A stretch of DNA of 7,789 bases from Methylococcaceae bacterium UBA659. Lineage in GTDB: Bacteria; Pseudomonadota; Gammaproteobacteria; Methylococcales; Methylomonadaceae. A program made the translations under genes and the position numbers. The notes beneath the pieces are model-generated. The model had not been told where the DNA came from. It did not search any database and saw nothing but the letters and a program-made list of their open reading frames with translations. Where the stretch lies: the NCBI GenBank assembly GCA_002299495.1, contig DBNZ01000001.1, forward strand, positions 1,558 through 9,346. Direction: 5' to 3'. Below are positions 1-6,387 of the stretch, one piece after another (position 1 is the stretch's first letter; the number at the start of each line of letters is the position of its first letter).

Positions 1-2166
1 CTGGCCTTAATCATTGAAACCGGCAAGCTGTTTTTGGCCGAACAGCACGCTGACCCGACTGACTTGCTGATCGCCTTTACGGCGGGGGCTTGCGCCTATG
101 CCGTGTTGCACCAGTGGCAACAACAGGGGAAAGTACGCCAAACAGACGGCGACCTAGCCATAGGAACCCTGAGCCTCAGCCCAGACCCTCTGGTTCCGGT
201 CGAAAGAGACGACCTGCGGGAAATGGCAAAAAAAAGCACCAAAACCAACCAAAAAATGGTTTTTCTGAGTGTCATCGTGTTAATGCTGGTCACCGTCTCC
301 GTATCCGAATATCCCTTAATTTCGTTAGAACTGGGCCTATTCCTGGCCGGTTATGCTTACTTGCTTTGGCGTTATCCCCAAAGCTGGTTACTGGTTCTAC
401 CCGCCTCTCTGCCCCTATTGGATTTTGCGCCTTATACGGGCCGGTTCTTTTTCGATGAATTTGATTTTCTGGTATTGGTGACTGTGGCGATAGCGTATTT
501 GCGCCCGTACAAACCGCTTTTACAACCCCATAACCGGCTGTTTAAAAAACGTATTTGGCTGCTGCTTGGTTTTTTTGGGCTAAGTTACCTAACCAGCTTG
601 CTGATCGGCCTGCTCCCTTTAGCCCCGCTTGACGCCAACGCTTTCAACCATTACTACAGCCACTACAACGCCTTGAGGGTGGCAAAAGGCGTGGCTTGGG
701 CATTCCTGTTGTTGCCCTTATTACGACGCCAACTACAACAGTACTCAAACGCCATACCCTTGTTTAGTATTGGCATGTTACTGGGTTTGGCGGCCATGTC
801 TTGTTTTGCGGTTGTGGAGCGCTGGGTGTTTCCGGGTTTGACTGACTTTTCCTTTGATTACAGGATCAGCGCCTTGTTTTCAACCATGCACACCGGCGGT
901 GGCCATATCGAATCGTACCTGAGTTTGGCCATGCCCTTCATCGCCACCTTATGGTTCAACCTAAGGCCTGTTGGGATAAGAATCACCCTAGCATTCATTG
1001 TGTTTGCGTTAAGCCTGTATGCCTTGTTGATGACTTTTTCCCGGGGCGGTTACATTGGACTGGGGATCGGTTTGCTGGTCTTGTTACTGGCCTTGCTATA
1101 CAGTTTTAAGGGCCAGTTGCTCAAGGCTAGGCGGCCCTACTTGATGGCCATCCCATTGTTGGCGTTGATACCCTTGCTGGTGCTTCCTGTCTTTCAAGGC
1201 GATACCATCAAACAACGCTTTGATGTGGCAGGACGTGACAAAAATACCCGGATGGCGCACTGGCAGGACGCCGTCGGCATGATGGATCATGGCTTTACCA
1301 CCCTGTTGTTCGGCATGGGCTTAGGCAGTTTTCCACGGACTTTTTTTTGGCTTAATAACGAAGGTTCCCAGCCAGCCAGTTATTTGATCGAAAATACAGG
1401 CATCAACCCCTATTTACGTTTACGGGGCGGCGACGCGCTTTATTTTGGCCAATACATCCAGATTAAACCGCACGCCGCTTACCAATTAACCATGGATTTA
1501 CGCAGTGCGGATGAAAACCAACGGTTATCGATCATGATTTGTGAAAAATCCTTACAATATTCCTTCCGTTGCCAAAGCACCGTCAAAAGCACCCATGGCC
1601 CCGATTGGCATACTATCCAACAAAGCATTGACAGCGGCGAGCTGGCGGCGGCTGCACCGGACATTGCCAACGGCTGGTTTACCCGCCCGGTGCAATTGGC
1701 CTTACAGAACATCAGCGCGGACGGTAAAATCATAGACGTAGACAACATCCAATTGCTGGACAACGAAGGAAAAAACCTAATCAGAAATGGTGGCTTTAGC
1801 CACGCCACGGATCATTGGTTTTTTGCCACCGAAAAACATAACCCGTGGCATATTTTTAATCTCTGGGTCGACGTTTTGTTTAGCACCGGCTGGCTAGGAC
1901 TTATTAGTCTCGCCTGGTTAGTGCTGGCGACGTTTTTCCAGTTAGCGAGAAACCTTGACAACAATCCATTTGCAGCGGTGCTGTTGTCCGCTTTAAGCGG
2001 TTTTTTTATTGTAGGATTGGTCGATAGCCCGTTTGATGCCCCGCGTTTGACATTTTTATTTTTCTTGCTGCTTTTTATGGGCTTAGGGAAAGCCCGCTAT
2101 TACCAAGACCATCCAAAGGTTACTAGGCCTGCCAAGGCTTTTGAAAGCCCCAATCCAGTTTTATAA
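1..2166 (+). CDS. VanZ-like / O-antigen ligase (Wzy_C) fusion membrane protein, 5' partial
   Basis: The frame is open from base 1 with no stop, so the gene starts left of the window; the first in-window start-like codon (TTG, 34) lies inside a conserved motif and is not a real start. Codons 1-39 (ALIIETGKLFL, then DPTDLL) resemble the C-terminal motif of VanZ-family membrane proteins. Many hydrophobic helices follow. The run TFSRGGYIGLG (SRGG at 1039-1050) and GMGLGSFPRTFFW near 1312-1350 are typical of the Wzy_C O-antigen ligase/polymerase core. From about 1360 to 1810 there is a hydrophilic, beta-rich stretch (GGDALYFGQYIQI, LTMDLRSA, IDVDNIQLLD, LIRNGGF) that looks like a jelly-roll carbohydrate-binding-like insert; it is followed by HWFFATEKHNPWHIFNLW and about three further membrane segments. 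The protein probably joins or transfers polysaccharide at the outer face of the inner membrane. The ligase family is fairly sure; substrate and insert function are inferred. It is probably not part of the nir operon. Confidence 0.8.
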   Translation: MALIIETGKLFLAEQHADPTDLLIAFTAGACAYAVLHQWQQQGKVRQTDGDLAIGTLSLSPDPLVPVERDDLREMAKKSTKTNQKMVFLSVIVLMLVTVSVSEYPLISLELGLFLAGYAYLLWRYPQSWLLVLPASLPLLDFAPYTGRFFFDEFDFLVLVTVAIAYLRPYKPLLQPHNRLFKKRIWLLLGFFGLSYLTSLLIGLLPLAPLDANAFNHYYSHYNALRVAKGVAWAFLLLPLLRRQLQQYSNAIPLFSIGMLLGLAAMSCFAVVERWVFPGLTDFSFDYRISALFSTMHTGGGHIESYLSLAMPFIATLWFNLRPVGIRITLAFIVFALSLYALLMTFSRGGYIGLGIGLLVLLLALLYSFKGQLLKARRPYLMAIPLLALIPLLVLPVFQGDTIKQRFDVAGRDKNTRMAHWQDAVGMMDHGFTTLLFGMGLGSFPRTFFWLNNEGSQPASYLIENTGINPYLRLRGGDALYFGQYIQIKPHAAYQLTMDLRSADENQRLSIMICEKSLQYSFRCQSTVKSTHGPDWHTIQQSIDSGELAAAAPDIANGWFTRPVQLALQNISADGKIIDVDNIQLLDNEGKNLIRNGGFSHATDHWFFATEKHNPWHIFNLWVDVLFSTGWLGLISLAWLVLATFFQLARNLDNNPFAAVLLSALSGFFIVGLVDSPFDAPRLTFLFFLLLFMGLGKARYYQDHPKVTRPAKAFESPNPVL

Positions 2167-2206
2167 GGTTAAGCTGGGAAATGCACCCCGGCCAACGACA
2201 AACAAC

Positions 2207-2235
2207 TTGAGCTTTGCAAAAAAATTAATTAGTAT
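2207..2235 (+). promoter_or_regulatory. Candidate sigma70-type promoter of the nir operon
   Basis: TTGAGC (2207-2212) and TAGTAT (2230-2235) are separated by 17 bases of AT-rich DNA and each matches the -35/-10 consensus at four of six positions. Transcription would start near 2242, giving a leader of about 23 bases before the ATG at 2265. The position fits, since this is the only sizeable gap before the nir genes. This is a by-eye match and could be fortuitous. Confidence 0.4.
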
Positions 2236-2244
2236 TGAGTCAAT
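2234..2244. repeat. 11-bp interrupted palindrome upstream of nirS-like gene
   Basis: ATTGA-G-TCAAT is a perfect inverted repeat with a one-base centre at 2239. It overlaps the end of the candidate -10 box and the expected transcription start, where a repressor or activator operator could sit. The half-site resembles the TTGA core of FNR/Dnr sites, but the one-base spacing is not the four-base spacing of that family, so the cognate regulator is unknown. Confidence 0.4.
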
Positions 2245-2253
2245 ATAAGAATC

Positions 2254-2258
2254 AGGTG
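2254..2258 (+). promoter_or_regulatory. Ribosome binding site that fixes the cd1 gene start
   Basis: AGGTG lies six bases before the ATG at 2265. It supports that ATG over the in-frame TTG at 2235, which would add ten residues in front of a complete signal peptide. Confidence 0.6.
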
Positions 2259-2264
2259 TCTATC

Positions 2265-3857
2265 ATGAAAAAAATAACAAAACCACTCACCACCGCCATT
2301 CTCGCTGCCTTAGCCTGGTCAGCTAGCCTACACGCAGCCGACCAAGACCACGCCATGCACCTGCTTTACCAAAACAACTGCGCCAGTTGCCACGGTTCCG
2401 ACCACGGCGGTTATCTCGCCCCCGCGCTAAACGCAGACACGTTAAAAGGCCGCAGCCCGACGGCACTACGCACCATCGTCATGGCGGGTAGCTTCGACAC
2501 CTTGATGCCGCCGTTCTACGGCAAATTGACCGACGACCAAATCCGCGGCTTAGTCAAGCACCTGCAAGCCACGCCTAAATTGCCCAATCCGCCGTTTACG
2601 ATAGACGACATGAAAGCGTCGCTGAAAGTTTATGTCAGTGACGAAACCAAACTGCCGACTAAACCTTCTTACGCCATCGACAATATGGACGATATCATCG
2701 GCGTCGCCGCACGCGGCAAATACGGACGCGGCGAAGGTTCACGCGCGATCTTCATTAATAGCAAGACCCACCAAAAAATCGGCGAAATCCCCACCGGCAC
2801 CGCCGCCCACATCATCGACTACAACCCGGCCAATCCGCGCTGGGCCTACGTCAAAACCGACACCGCCGAAATTTTCAAGGTCGATTTGTACTCCATGCAA
2901 GCCGTGCGTAGCATCAAAACCGGCTGGAACGGACCCGGTATGGGCGTATCTAGGGACGGCAAATACCTCATGGCGGGGTCGTTCGTGCCGCACAACGCGG
3001 TCATCCTCAACGCCGATACCTTGGAGCCTCTGAAAACCTTTGAACTGGAAGGCATAGACCCCGACGGCAAACATGTGTCCTCCGATTCCGGCATGATCAT
3101 CGGCACACCGTTTGCCGATATCTTCGCCATCGCCTTGGAAAATGCCGGGCAAGTCTGGGTGGTCGATTTGAAAGATGATTTTCCGGTCACCCGTATCACC
3201 GATGTCGGCCGCCATTTGCACGATGCCTTCTTGACCCACGGCGGACGTAAGTTGATGGTCGCCTCTTACGACGACAGCATCGTCGCGGCGATCGACCTGA
3301 AAGAACGCAAACTCATCAAAAAACTCGAAGCCGGCTGCGTACCGCATGTCGGTGGCGGCTCAGCCGTGGTCGTCAATGGCCGCACTTTAGGGTTTGGTAC
3401 CAACTTTGGCGACTGCGATAAAACCGTGGTCAGCGTCTGGGATTTGGACACCATGGAAGTGGTCAAGCAAATCCCTGTCTCCGGCGGCACCGAATCGCCG
3501 GCCGCGCACGCCAACGCGCCTTATGTGGCGGTGGACATCATCAGCAAGGACAGACGCGCCCGCACTATCCAACTGATCGACAAAAACACTTTGGAAGTCG
3601 TCAAAACCCTGGATGTCGGCGGCCACGCCTACTTCCCAGAATACAGTTCCGACGGCAAGTTCCTGTACGTCAGCGCCGGATACAATGGCGATGAAGTGGT
3701 CGTTTACGATGCCACCCGCTTGCAAAAAGTCGCCAGCATAAGCATGGAAAGCCCCGCCGGCATCTTCGCTTATGGCCGGGTCAGATACATGACACGCGGC
3801 TTGTCGCCTGATGCTTTGGCTGCGCGTGACGATGGTTTGCCAGGAGCAAAAAAATGA
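2265..3857 (+). CDS. nirS: Cytochrome cd1 nitrite reductase-like protein (NirS-like, divergent)
   Basis: This is a periplasmic c/d1 heme protein of 530 residues; NirS reduces nitrite to nitric oxide in denitrification. The start at 2265 gives a standard signal peptide (MKKITKPLTT, hydrophobic core, SLHA/AD at 24/25) and has a Shine-Dalgarno site. An N-terminal cytochrome c domain has CASCH (39-43) and a likely axial Met in LMPPF (Met81). Residues from about 130 to 500 form the eight-bladed d1 propeller. Candidate d1 ligands and pocket residues are His182 (TAAHI), His319 (HLHDAF) and His361 (CVPHVGGG). The last two are 42 residues apart, matching my recollection of His327 and His369 in Pseudomonas aeruginosa NirS. 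Oddities are a short N-terminal arm, a Gly/Arg-rich insertion near 150-160, the absence of the usual HPGRGANF and GTDP stretches, and an unusual basic tail after SPAGIF. NirN, the dihydro-heme d1 dehydrogenase, is a related alternative. First position in a d1 operon and the HD motif favour NirS. It overlaps the next gene by four bases (ATGA). Confidence 0.75.
   Translation: MKKITKPLTTAILAALAWSASLHAADQDHAMHLLYQNNCASCHGSDHGGYLAPALNADTLKGRSPTALRTIVMAGSFDTLMPPFYGKLTDDQIRGLVKHLQATPKLPNPPFTIDDMKASLKVYVSDETKLPTKPSYAIDNMDDIIGVAARGKYGRGEGSRAIFINSKTHQKIGEIPTGTAAHIIDYNPANPRWAYVKTDTAEIFKVDLYSMQAVRSIKTGWNGPGMGVSRDGKYLMAGSFVPHNAVILNADTLEPLKTFELEGIDPDGKHVSSDSGMIIGTPFADIFAIALENAGQVWVVDLKDDFPVTRITDVGRHLHDAFLTHGGRKLMVASYDDSIVAAIDLKERKLIKKLEAGCVPHVGGGSAVVVNGRTLGFGTNFGDCDKTVVSVWDLDTMEVVKQIPVSGGTESPAAHANAPYVAVDIISKDRRARTIQLIDKNTLEVVKTLDVGGHAYFPEYSSDGKFLYVSAGYNGDEVVVYDATRLQKVASISMESPAGIFAYGRVRYMTRGLSPDALAARDDGLPGAKK
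3841..3846 (+). promoter_or_regulatory. Strong ribosome binding site for the small cytochrome gene
   Basis: CAGGAG ends seven bases before the ATG at 3854, which itself overlaps the preceding TGA as ATGA. It is one of the best Shine-Dalgarno sites in the window. It argues that translation starts at 3854, upstream of the palindromic repeat, and not at later candidates (ATG 3944, TTG 3983) that lack a comparable site. Confidence 0.65.
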
Positions 3858-4306
3858 ACCACTGGCTGCTAACTCATTTTGGCCATAAACAAGGCTTAAG
3901 CATTCGCCCTGAGCTTGTCAAAGGGTGGCCGGTTAAGCCGTTCATGGTTCGAAAAAATCACCACGAACGGCTTTACCTTAAGTTGTCCTGTATTAATCGG
4001 ATAGCTTTATTTTCATGTGGGCTGACATTGGCATTAGCGGCACACACCGCCCACGCCACCACCAGTATCTACGCCGGACAAGCGCGGGCAGCGGCAGTGT
4101 GTTCGCAATGCCACGGCGTTAAATCGCCGTCTGCAGACGCGCCGTTTCCGCCATTGGCAGGACGCGATGCCGGCTACCTGCAAACCGCCCTTAAACAATA
4201 TCGCGACAAAACCCGCAAATCCGATATTATGAATGCGATTGCAGGTTCATTGACGGATGACGATATAGCCAATGTCGCGGCTTACTACGCCAAATTGAAA
4301 CCCTGA
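3854..4306 (+). CDS. Small class I cytochrome c (c553/c4-like), N terminus extended by a repeat
   Basis: The product is a periplasmic monoheme cytochrome c of 150 residues. The heme site is CSQCH (83-87). The following PFPPLAGRDAGYLQTALKQY and SDIMNAIAGSLTDDDI, with likely axial Met116, are typical of c553 or single-domain c4-like electron carriers. A hydrophobic signal core (about 50-64) ends in AHA68. The 48 or so residues before the core are abnormally long, because residues 14-40 are encoded by an 81-bp palindromic repeat that keeps the frame. Translation probably begins at 3854, given the good Shine-Dalgarno site and the ATGA overlap with the cd1 gene; ATG 3944 (inside the repeat) or TTG 3983 would give a shorter leader. 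From its position it may donate electrons to the cd1 protein, the place held by NirM (c551) in Pseudomonas, but it is not obviously an orthologue. It overlaps nirC by one base. Confidence 0.75.
   Translation: MNHWLLTHFGHKQGLSIRPELVKGWPVKPFMVRKNHHERLYLKLSCINRIALFSCGLTLALAAHTAHATTSIYAGQARAAAVCSQCHGVKSPSADAPFPPLAGRDAGYLQTALKQYRDKTRKSDIMNAIAGSLTDDDIANVAAYYAKLKP
3893..3973. repeat. REP-like palindromic doublet inserted in frame
   Basis: Two hairpin units sit back to back inside the 5' end of the cytochrome gene. The second is strong: AAGCCGTTC (3935-3943) pairs perfectly with GAACGGCTT (3965-3973), then after one A/C mismatch TGGT (3945-3948) pairs with ACCA (3960-3963), leaving an 11-base loop. 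The first unit has CCCT (3907-3910) with AGGG (3922-3925), flanked by GGCTTAA (3893-3899) pairing with TTAAGCC (3933-3939). The two units carry the same pattern in opposite orientation (14 of 24 positions identical). The bases facing each other in the stem differ together (CCC/GGG against TGG/CC), as expected for a folded element. From memory, TTCGCCCTGAGCTTGTC and its mate resemble a dispersed intergenic repeat of many proteobacteria, whose accidental translation gives peptides like RPELVEG and MVRQAHHERL; here they read RPELVKG and MVRKNHHERL. Confidence 0.75.
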
Positions 4307-4644
4307 TGCGGCATTTGCAAAGAGTTCAAAAACTTGTTTTTGGACTCCAGCTTTTTTTGCTGCTCTGCTTGCCCATACCCAGCGTTTGGGCAACAGAACC
4401 CCCTCCAGCAAGGCAAACCGAACTCCGCAACCTGCTTAAAAACGATTGCGGAGCCTGCCACGGCCTAACCCTAAAAGGCGGCATGGGGCCATCGCTGTTA
4501 CCTGAAGCTTTGGCGGGAAAATCGGATGAGTTGTTGGTGACCACCATCTTGGCAGGCCGCAAAGGCACGGCAATGCCGCCTTGGAAACCGTTTATGAATC
4601 GGGATGAAGTGGTTTGGTTGGTTGGGGTTTTGCGGAATCGGTAG
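4306..4644 (+). CDS. nirC: NirC, periplasmic cytochrome c of heme d1 maturation
   Basis: The product has 112 residues, with a signal peptide (hydrophobic core LVFGLQLFLLLCLPI, cleavage near VWA29/TE) and one heme site CGACH (48-52). The flanking RNLLKNDCGACHGLTLKGG and LAGRKGTAMPPWKPF, with axial Met90, fit the NirC family closely. NirC is a small periplasmic c-type cytochrome required in nir operons. It has been proposed to take electrons in the final oxidation of the heme d1 precursor or to serve NirS; which role applies here cannot be read from sequence. ATG overlaps the preceding TGA as TGATG, so translational coupling is likely. Position directly before nirF matches the usual nirC-nirF order. 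Confidence 0.85.
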   Translation: MRHLQRVQKLVFGLQLFLLLCLPIPSVWATEPPPARQTELRNLLKNDCGACHGLTLKGGMGPSLLPEALAGKSDELLVTTILAGRKGTAMPPWKPFMNRDEVVWLVGVLRNR

Positions 4645-4675
4645 GCTGGGGTGTACCCGATGGGCATAAGAAGAA

Positions 4676-4695
4676 ACCCTGCTATCTGGCAGGGT
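4676..4695 (+). promoter_or_regulatory. Perfect 7-bp hairpin in the nirC-nirF gap
   Basis: ACCCTGC (4676-4682) pairs with GCAGGGT (4689-4695) around a six-base loop, in the only clear gap inside the operon (4645-4705 or 4756). No T-tract follows, so it is not a standard intrinsic terminator. It could stabilise or process the transcript between nirC and nirF, or affect initiation at ATG 4706. An imperfect palindrome GGGTGTACCC (4649-4658) lies just upstream, so the gap may be a relic of an inserted repeat. Function is unknown. Confidence 0.55.
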
Positions 4696-4756
4696 AGGGT
4701 TTAACATGGCATCAACAAATGAACAGGCCGTCAGATGGCTTCCAGTCGATAAAATA

Positions 4757-5926
4757 ATGAAAACCGTTTATTTCCTACTCTTAATCGCCCTGTCAATCAC
4801 CCTAACCCAAGCCGAACCCCGCGCCACGGGCGATTTAGGCTTAATTATCGAACGCGAAGACGGCGCGGCCTTGATTATTAACACCACGGAACACAGGCAA
4901 CTGGCTGAAATAAAAGGTTTAGGCGATTTATCCCATGCCTCCGTCGTGTTCTCGCGCGACCAGCGTTATGCTTATGTGTTCGGGCGCGACGGCGGTTTGA
5001 ACAAAATCGACCTATTGCTGGACAAGCTGGACCAGCGCATCGTACAGGCTGGCAACAGCATCGGCGGGGCGATTTCACAGGACGGCAAACTGGTTGCCGT
5101 CTCCAATTACGAACCCGGCGGCGTGAAAGTGTTTGCCGCAGACACCTTAGCTTTAGTCGCCGACATCCCCGCCGAATACGCACCCGGCAAACGCTCGAAA
5201 GTGGTCGGTCTGGTCGACGCGCCTGGGCAAAAGTTTGTCTTCAGCCTGTTCGACGCCGGTGAGATTTGGCTGGCTGATTTGCATGACCCGCACAAACCCA
5301 CCATCGAAAAATTCAAAAATATAGGCAAACAGCCTTACGATGCGCTGATTTCCCGGGATGGCCGCCACTACATCGCCGGGCTGTTCGGCGAAAGCGGTTT
5401 GGCATTGTTGGACTTGTGGGACACCGCGAAAGGCGTCCAGCGCATCCTCCTAGACTATGGCAAAAACGACGACAAACTGCCGGTCTACAAAATGCCGCAC
5501 CTTGAAGGGTGGGCGATGGCCGGCGATTGGCTGTTCGCCCCGGCAATTGGCAAGCATGAGGTGTTGGTCATCAACCAACGCGATTGGACCCTGCATAAAA
5601 CCATTCCCGTCATCGGCCAGCCGGTGTTCGTCATGGCACGGCCCGATGCCCGGCAAATTTGGGTCAATTTTGCCCTGCCTAACAACGGCCGCTTACAAGT
5701 GATCGACGCTAAGGAGCTGGTCGTCAAGCAAACACTGAACCCCGGCAAGGCCGCCTTGCACATGGAATTTACGCCACGCGGCGAACAGGTTTGGGTGGCG
5801 TTGCGCGATGACCATCAAGTGGTAATTTATGACACCGCGACCTTGCAAGAAGCAGCGCCGCGCTTGCCAGCGAAACACCCGAACGGGATTTTTTTCAGCT
5901 CACGGGCACATAAAATCGGATTTTGA
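4757..5926 (+). CDS. nirF: NirF, heme d1 biosynthesis beta-propeller protein
   Basis: NirF is a periplasmic d1-type propeller acting in a late step of heme d1 synthesis, between the NirJ product and the finished cofactor. From ATG 4757 the protein has 389 residues, close to the usual NirF length, and opens with a clean signal peptide (MKTVYFLLLIALSITLTQA/EP). An ATG at 4706 would add 17 hydrophilic residues; it has a better Shine-Dalgarno-like AGGG (4696-4699), so the start is not settled. Family signatures are LSHASVVFSRD with conserved His60, YAYVFGRDGGLNKIDL (71-86), KMPHLEGWAMAGDWLFAPA, LHMEFTPRGEQVWVALRDD, and the C terminus HPNGIFFSSRAHKIGF. There is no N-terminal heme c domain, which separates it from NirS and NirN. 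No lipobox Cys is visible after the leader, so it is probably soluble, unlike NirF versions described as lipoproteins. The stop overlaps nirD. Confidence 0.88.
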   Translation: MKTVYFLLLIALSITLTQAEPRATGDLGLIIEREDGAALIINTTEHRQLAEIKGLGDLSHASVVFSRDQRYAYVFGRDGGLNKIDLLLDKLDQRIVQAGNSIGGAISQDGKLVAVSNYEPGGVKVFAADTLALVADIPAEYAPGKRSKVVGLVDAPGQKFVFSLFDAGEIWLADLHDPHKPTIEKFKNIGKQPYDALISRDGRHYIAGLFGESGLALLDLWDTAKGVQRILLDYGKNDDKLPVYKMPHLEGWAMAGDWLFAPAIGKHEVLVINQRDWTLHKTIPVIGQPVFVMARPDARQIWVNFALPNNGRLQVIDAKELVVKQTLNPGKAALHMEFTPRGEQVWVALRDDHQVVIYDTATLQEAAPRLPAKHPNGIFFSSRAHKIGF

Positions 5927-6387
5927 TGATGCTCACGGATTTGCATAAACACTTGTTAAACGATTTTCAACGTGATTTCCCCCTGTCGCCGACACCTTAC
6001 CAAGACATTGCCGAACGTTTGGGCGTCACCGAAGCCGAAGTCATCGGCGCATTATCGGAATTGCAAGGCCGGAAATTCATCAGCCGCATTGGCGCGGTGA
6101 TTCCGCCCAACCAAATCGGAGCCAGTATGTTAGCGGCGATGGCGGTGCCGGAAACGGAACTGACCACCGTCGCCCAATTTATCAACCGCTTTCCAGAAAT
6201 AAACCACAACTACGAACGCGAGCATCGCCTTAACCTATGGTTCGTCGCCGTCGCCCAAAATACCGAACAATTGCAAACCGTCATCGCCGAAATTGAACGG
6301 CATACTGGCCTTGCGGTATTGCAATTGCCGTTGCTCGATGATTTTTTCATAGACCTGGGTTTTAAGCTGGACTGGCGACATGTTTGA
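5926..6387 (+). CDS. nirD: Siroheme decarboxylase subunit NirD
   Basis: This cytoplasmic protein of 153 residues is related to AsnC/Lrp proteins. With NirL, NirG and NirH it removes carboxyl groups from siroheme acetate side chains to give 12,18-didecarboxysiroheme, an early step to heme d1. A winged-helix-like N-terminal part (about 8-55, YQDIAERLGVTEAEVIGALSEL) is followed by FISRIGAVIPPNQIG and the D/G-type signature NHNYEREHRLNLWFV (93-107), then an AsnC-type effector-like domain. ATG at 5926 shares its A with the nirF stop (TGATGATG); ATG 5929 is equally possible and TTG 5923 is unlikely. NirD resembles NirG below more than it does NirL or NirH. The HTH is probably structural in this enzyme family, so it should not be annotated as a transcription factor. 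Confidence 0.87.
   Translation: MMLTDLHKHLLNDFQRDFPLSPTPYQDIAERLGVTEAEVIGALSELQGRKFISRIGAVIPPNQIGASMLAAMAVPETELTTVAQFINRFPEINHNYEREHRLNLWFVAVAQNTEQLQTVIAEIERHTGLAVLQLPLLDDFFIDLGFKLDWRHV

Noticed and set aside
2167..2206. Intrinsic terminator after the O-antigen ligase gene
   Set aside because: Only a three-base GGG/CCC pairing is visible, with no T-tract. Read-through into the nir genes cannot be excluded.
2207..2220. FNR/Dnr-like box TTGAG-N4-GCAAA
   Set aside because: The left half matches four of five bases of TTGAT, but the right half matches only two of five of ATCAA, which is too weak to call.
2235..2264. TTG start adding ten residues to the cd1 protein
   Set aside because: The ATG at 2265 has AGGTG at proper spacing and begins a textbook signal peptide; the TTG lies inside the candidate promoter.
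2739..3347. Long antisense open frame (202 codons) within the cd1 gene
   Set aside because: It is a shadow of GC-rich codons in the opposite gene. It has no recognisable domain or ribosome site, and the sense frame carries all the family motifs.
2265..3857. Annotation as NirN rather than NirS
   Set aside because: Not fully excluded, but His319-Asp in HLHDAF aligns with the distal His of NirS, which NirN as I recall it lacks, and first position in the operon fits NirS.
4676..4710. Hairpin after nirC as a rho-independent terminator
   Set aside because: The stem is good, but AGGGTTTAAC follows instead of a T-run, and nirF continues the same pathway.
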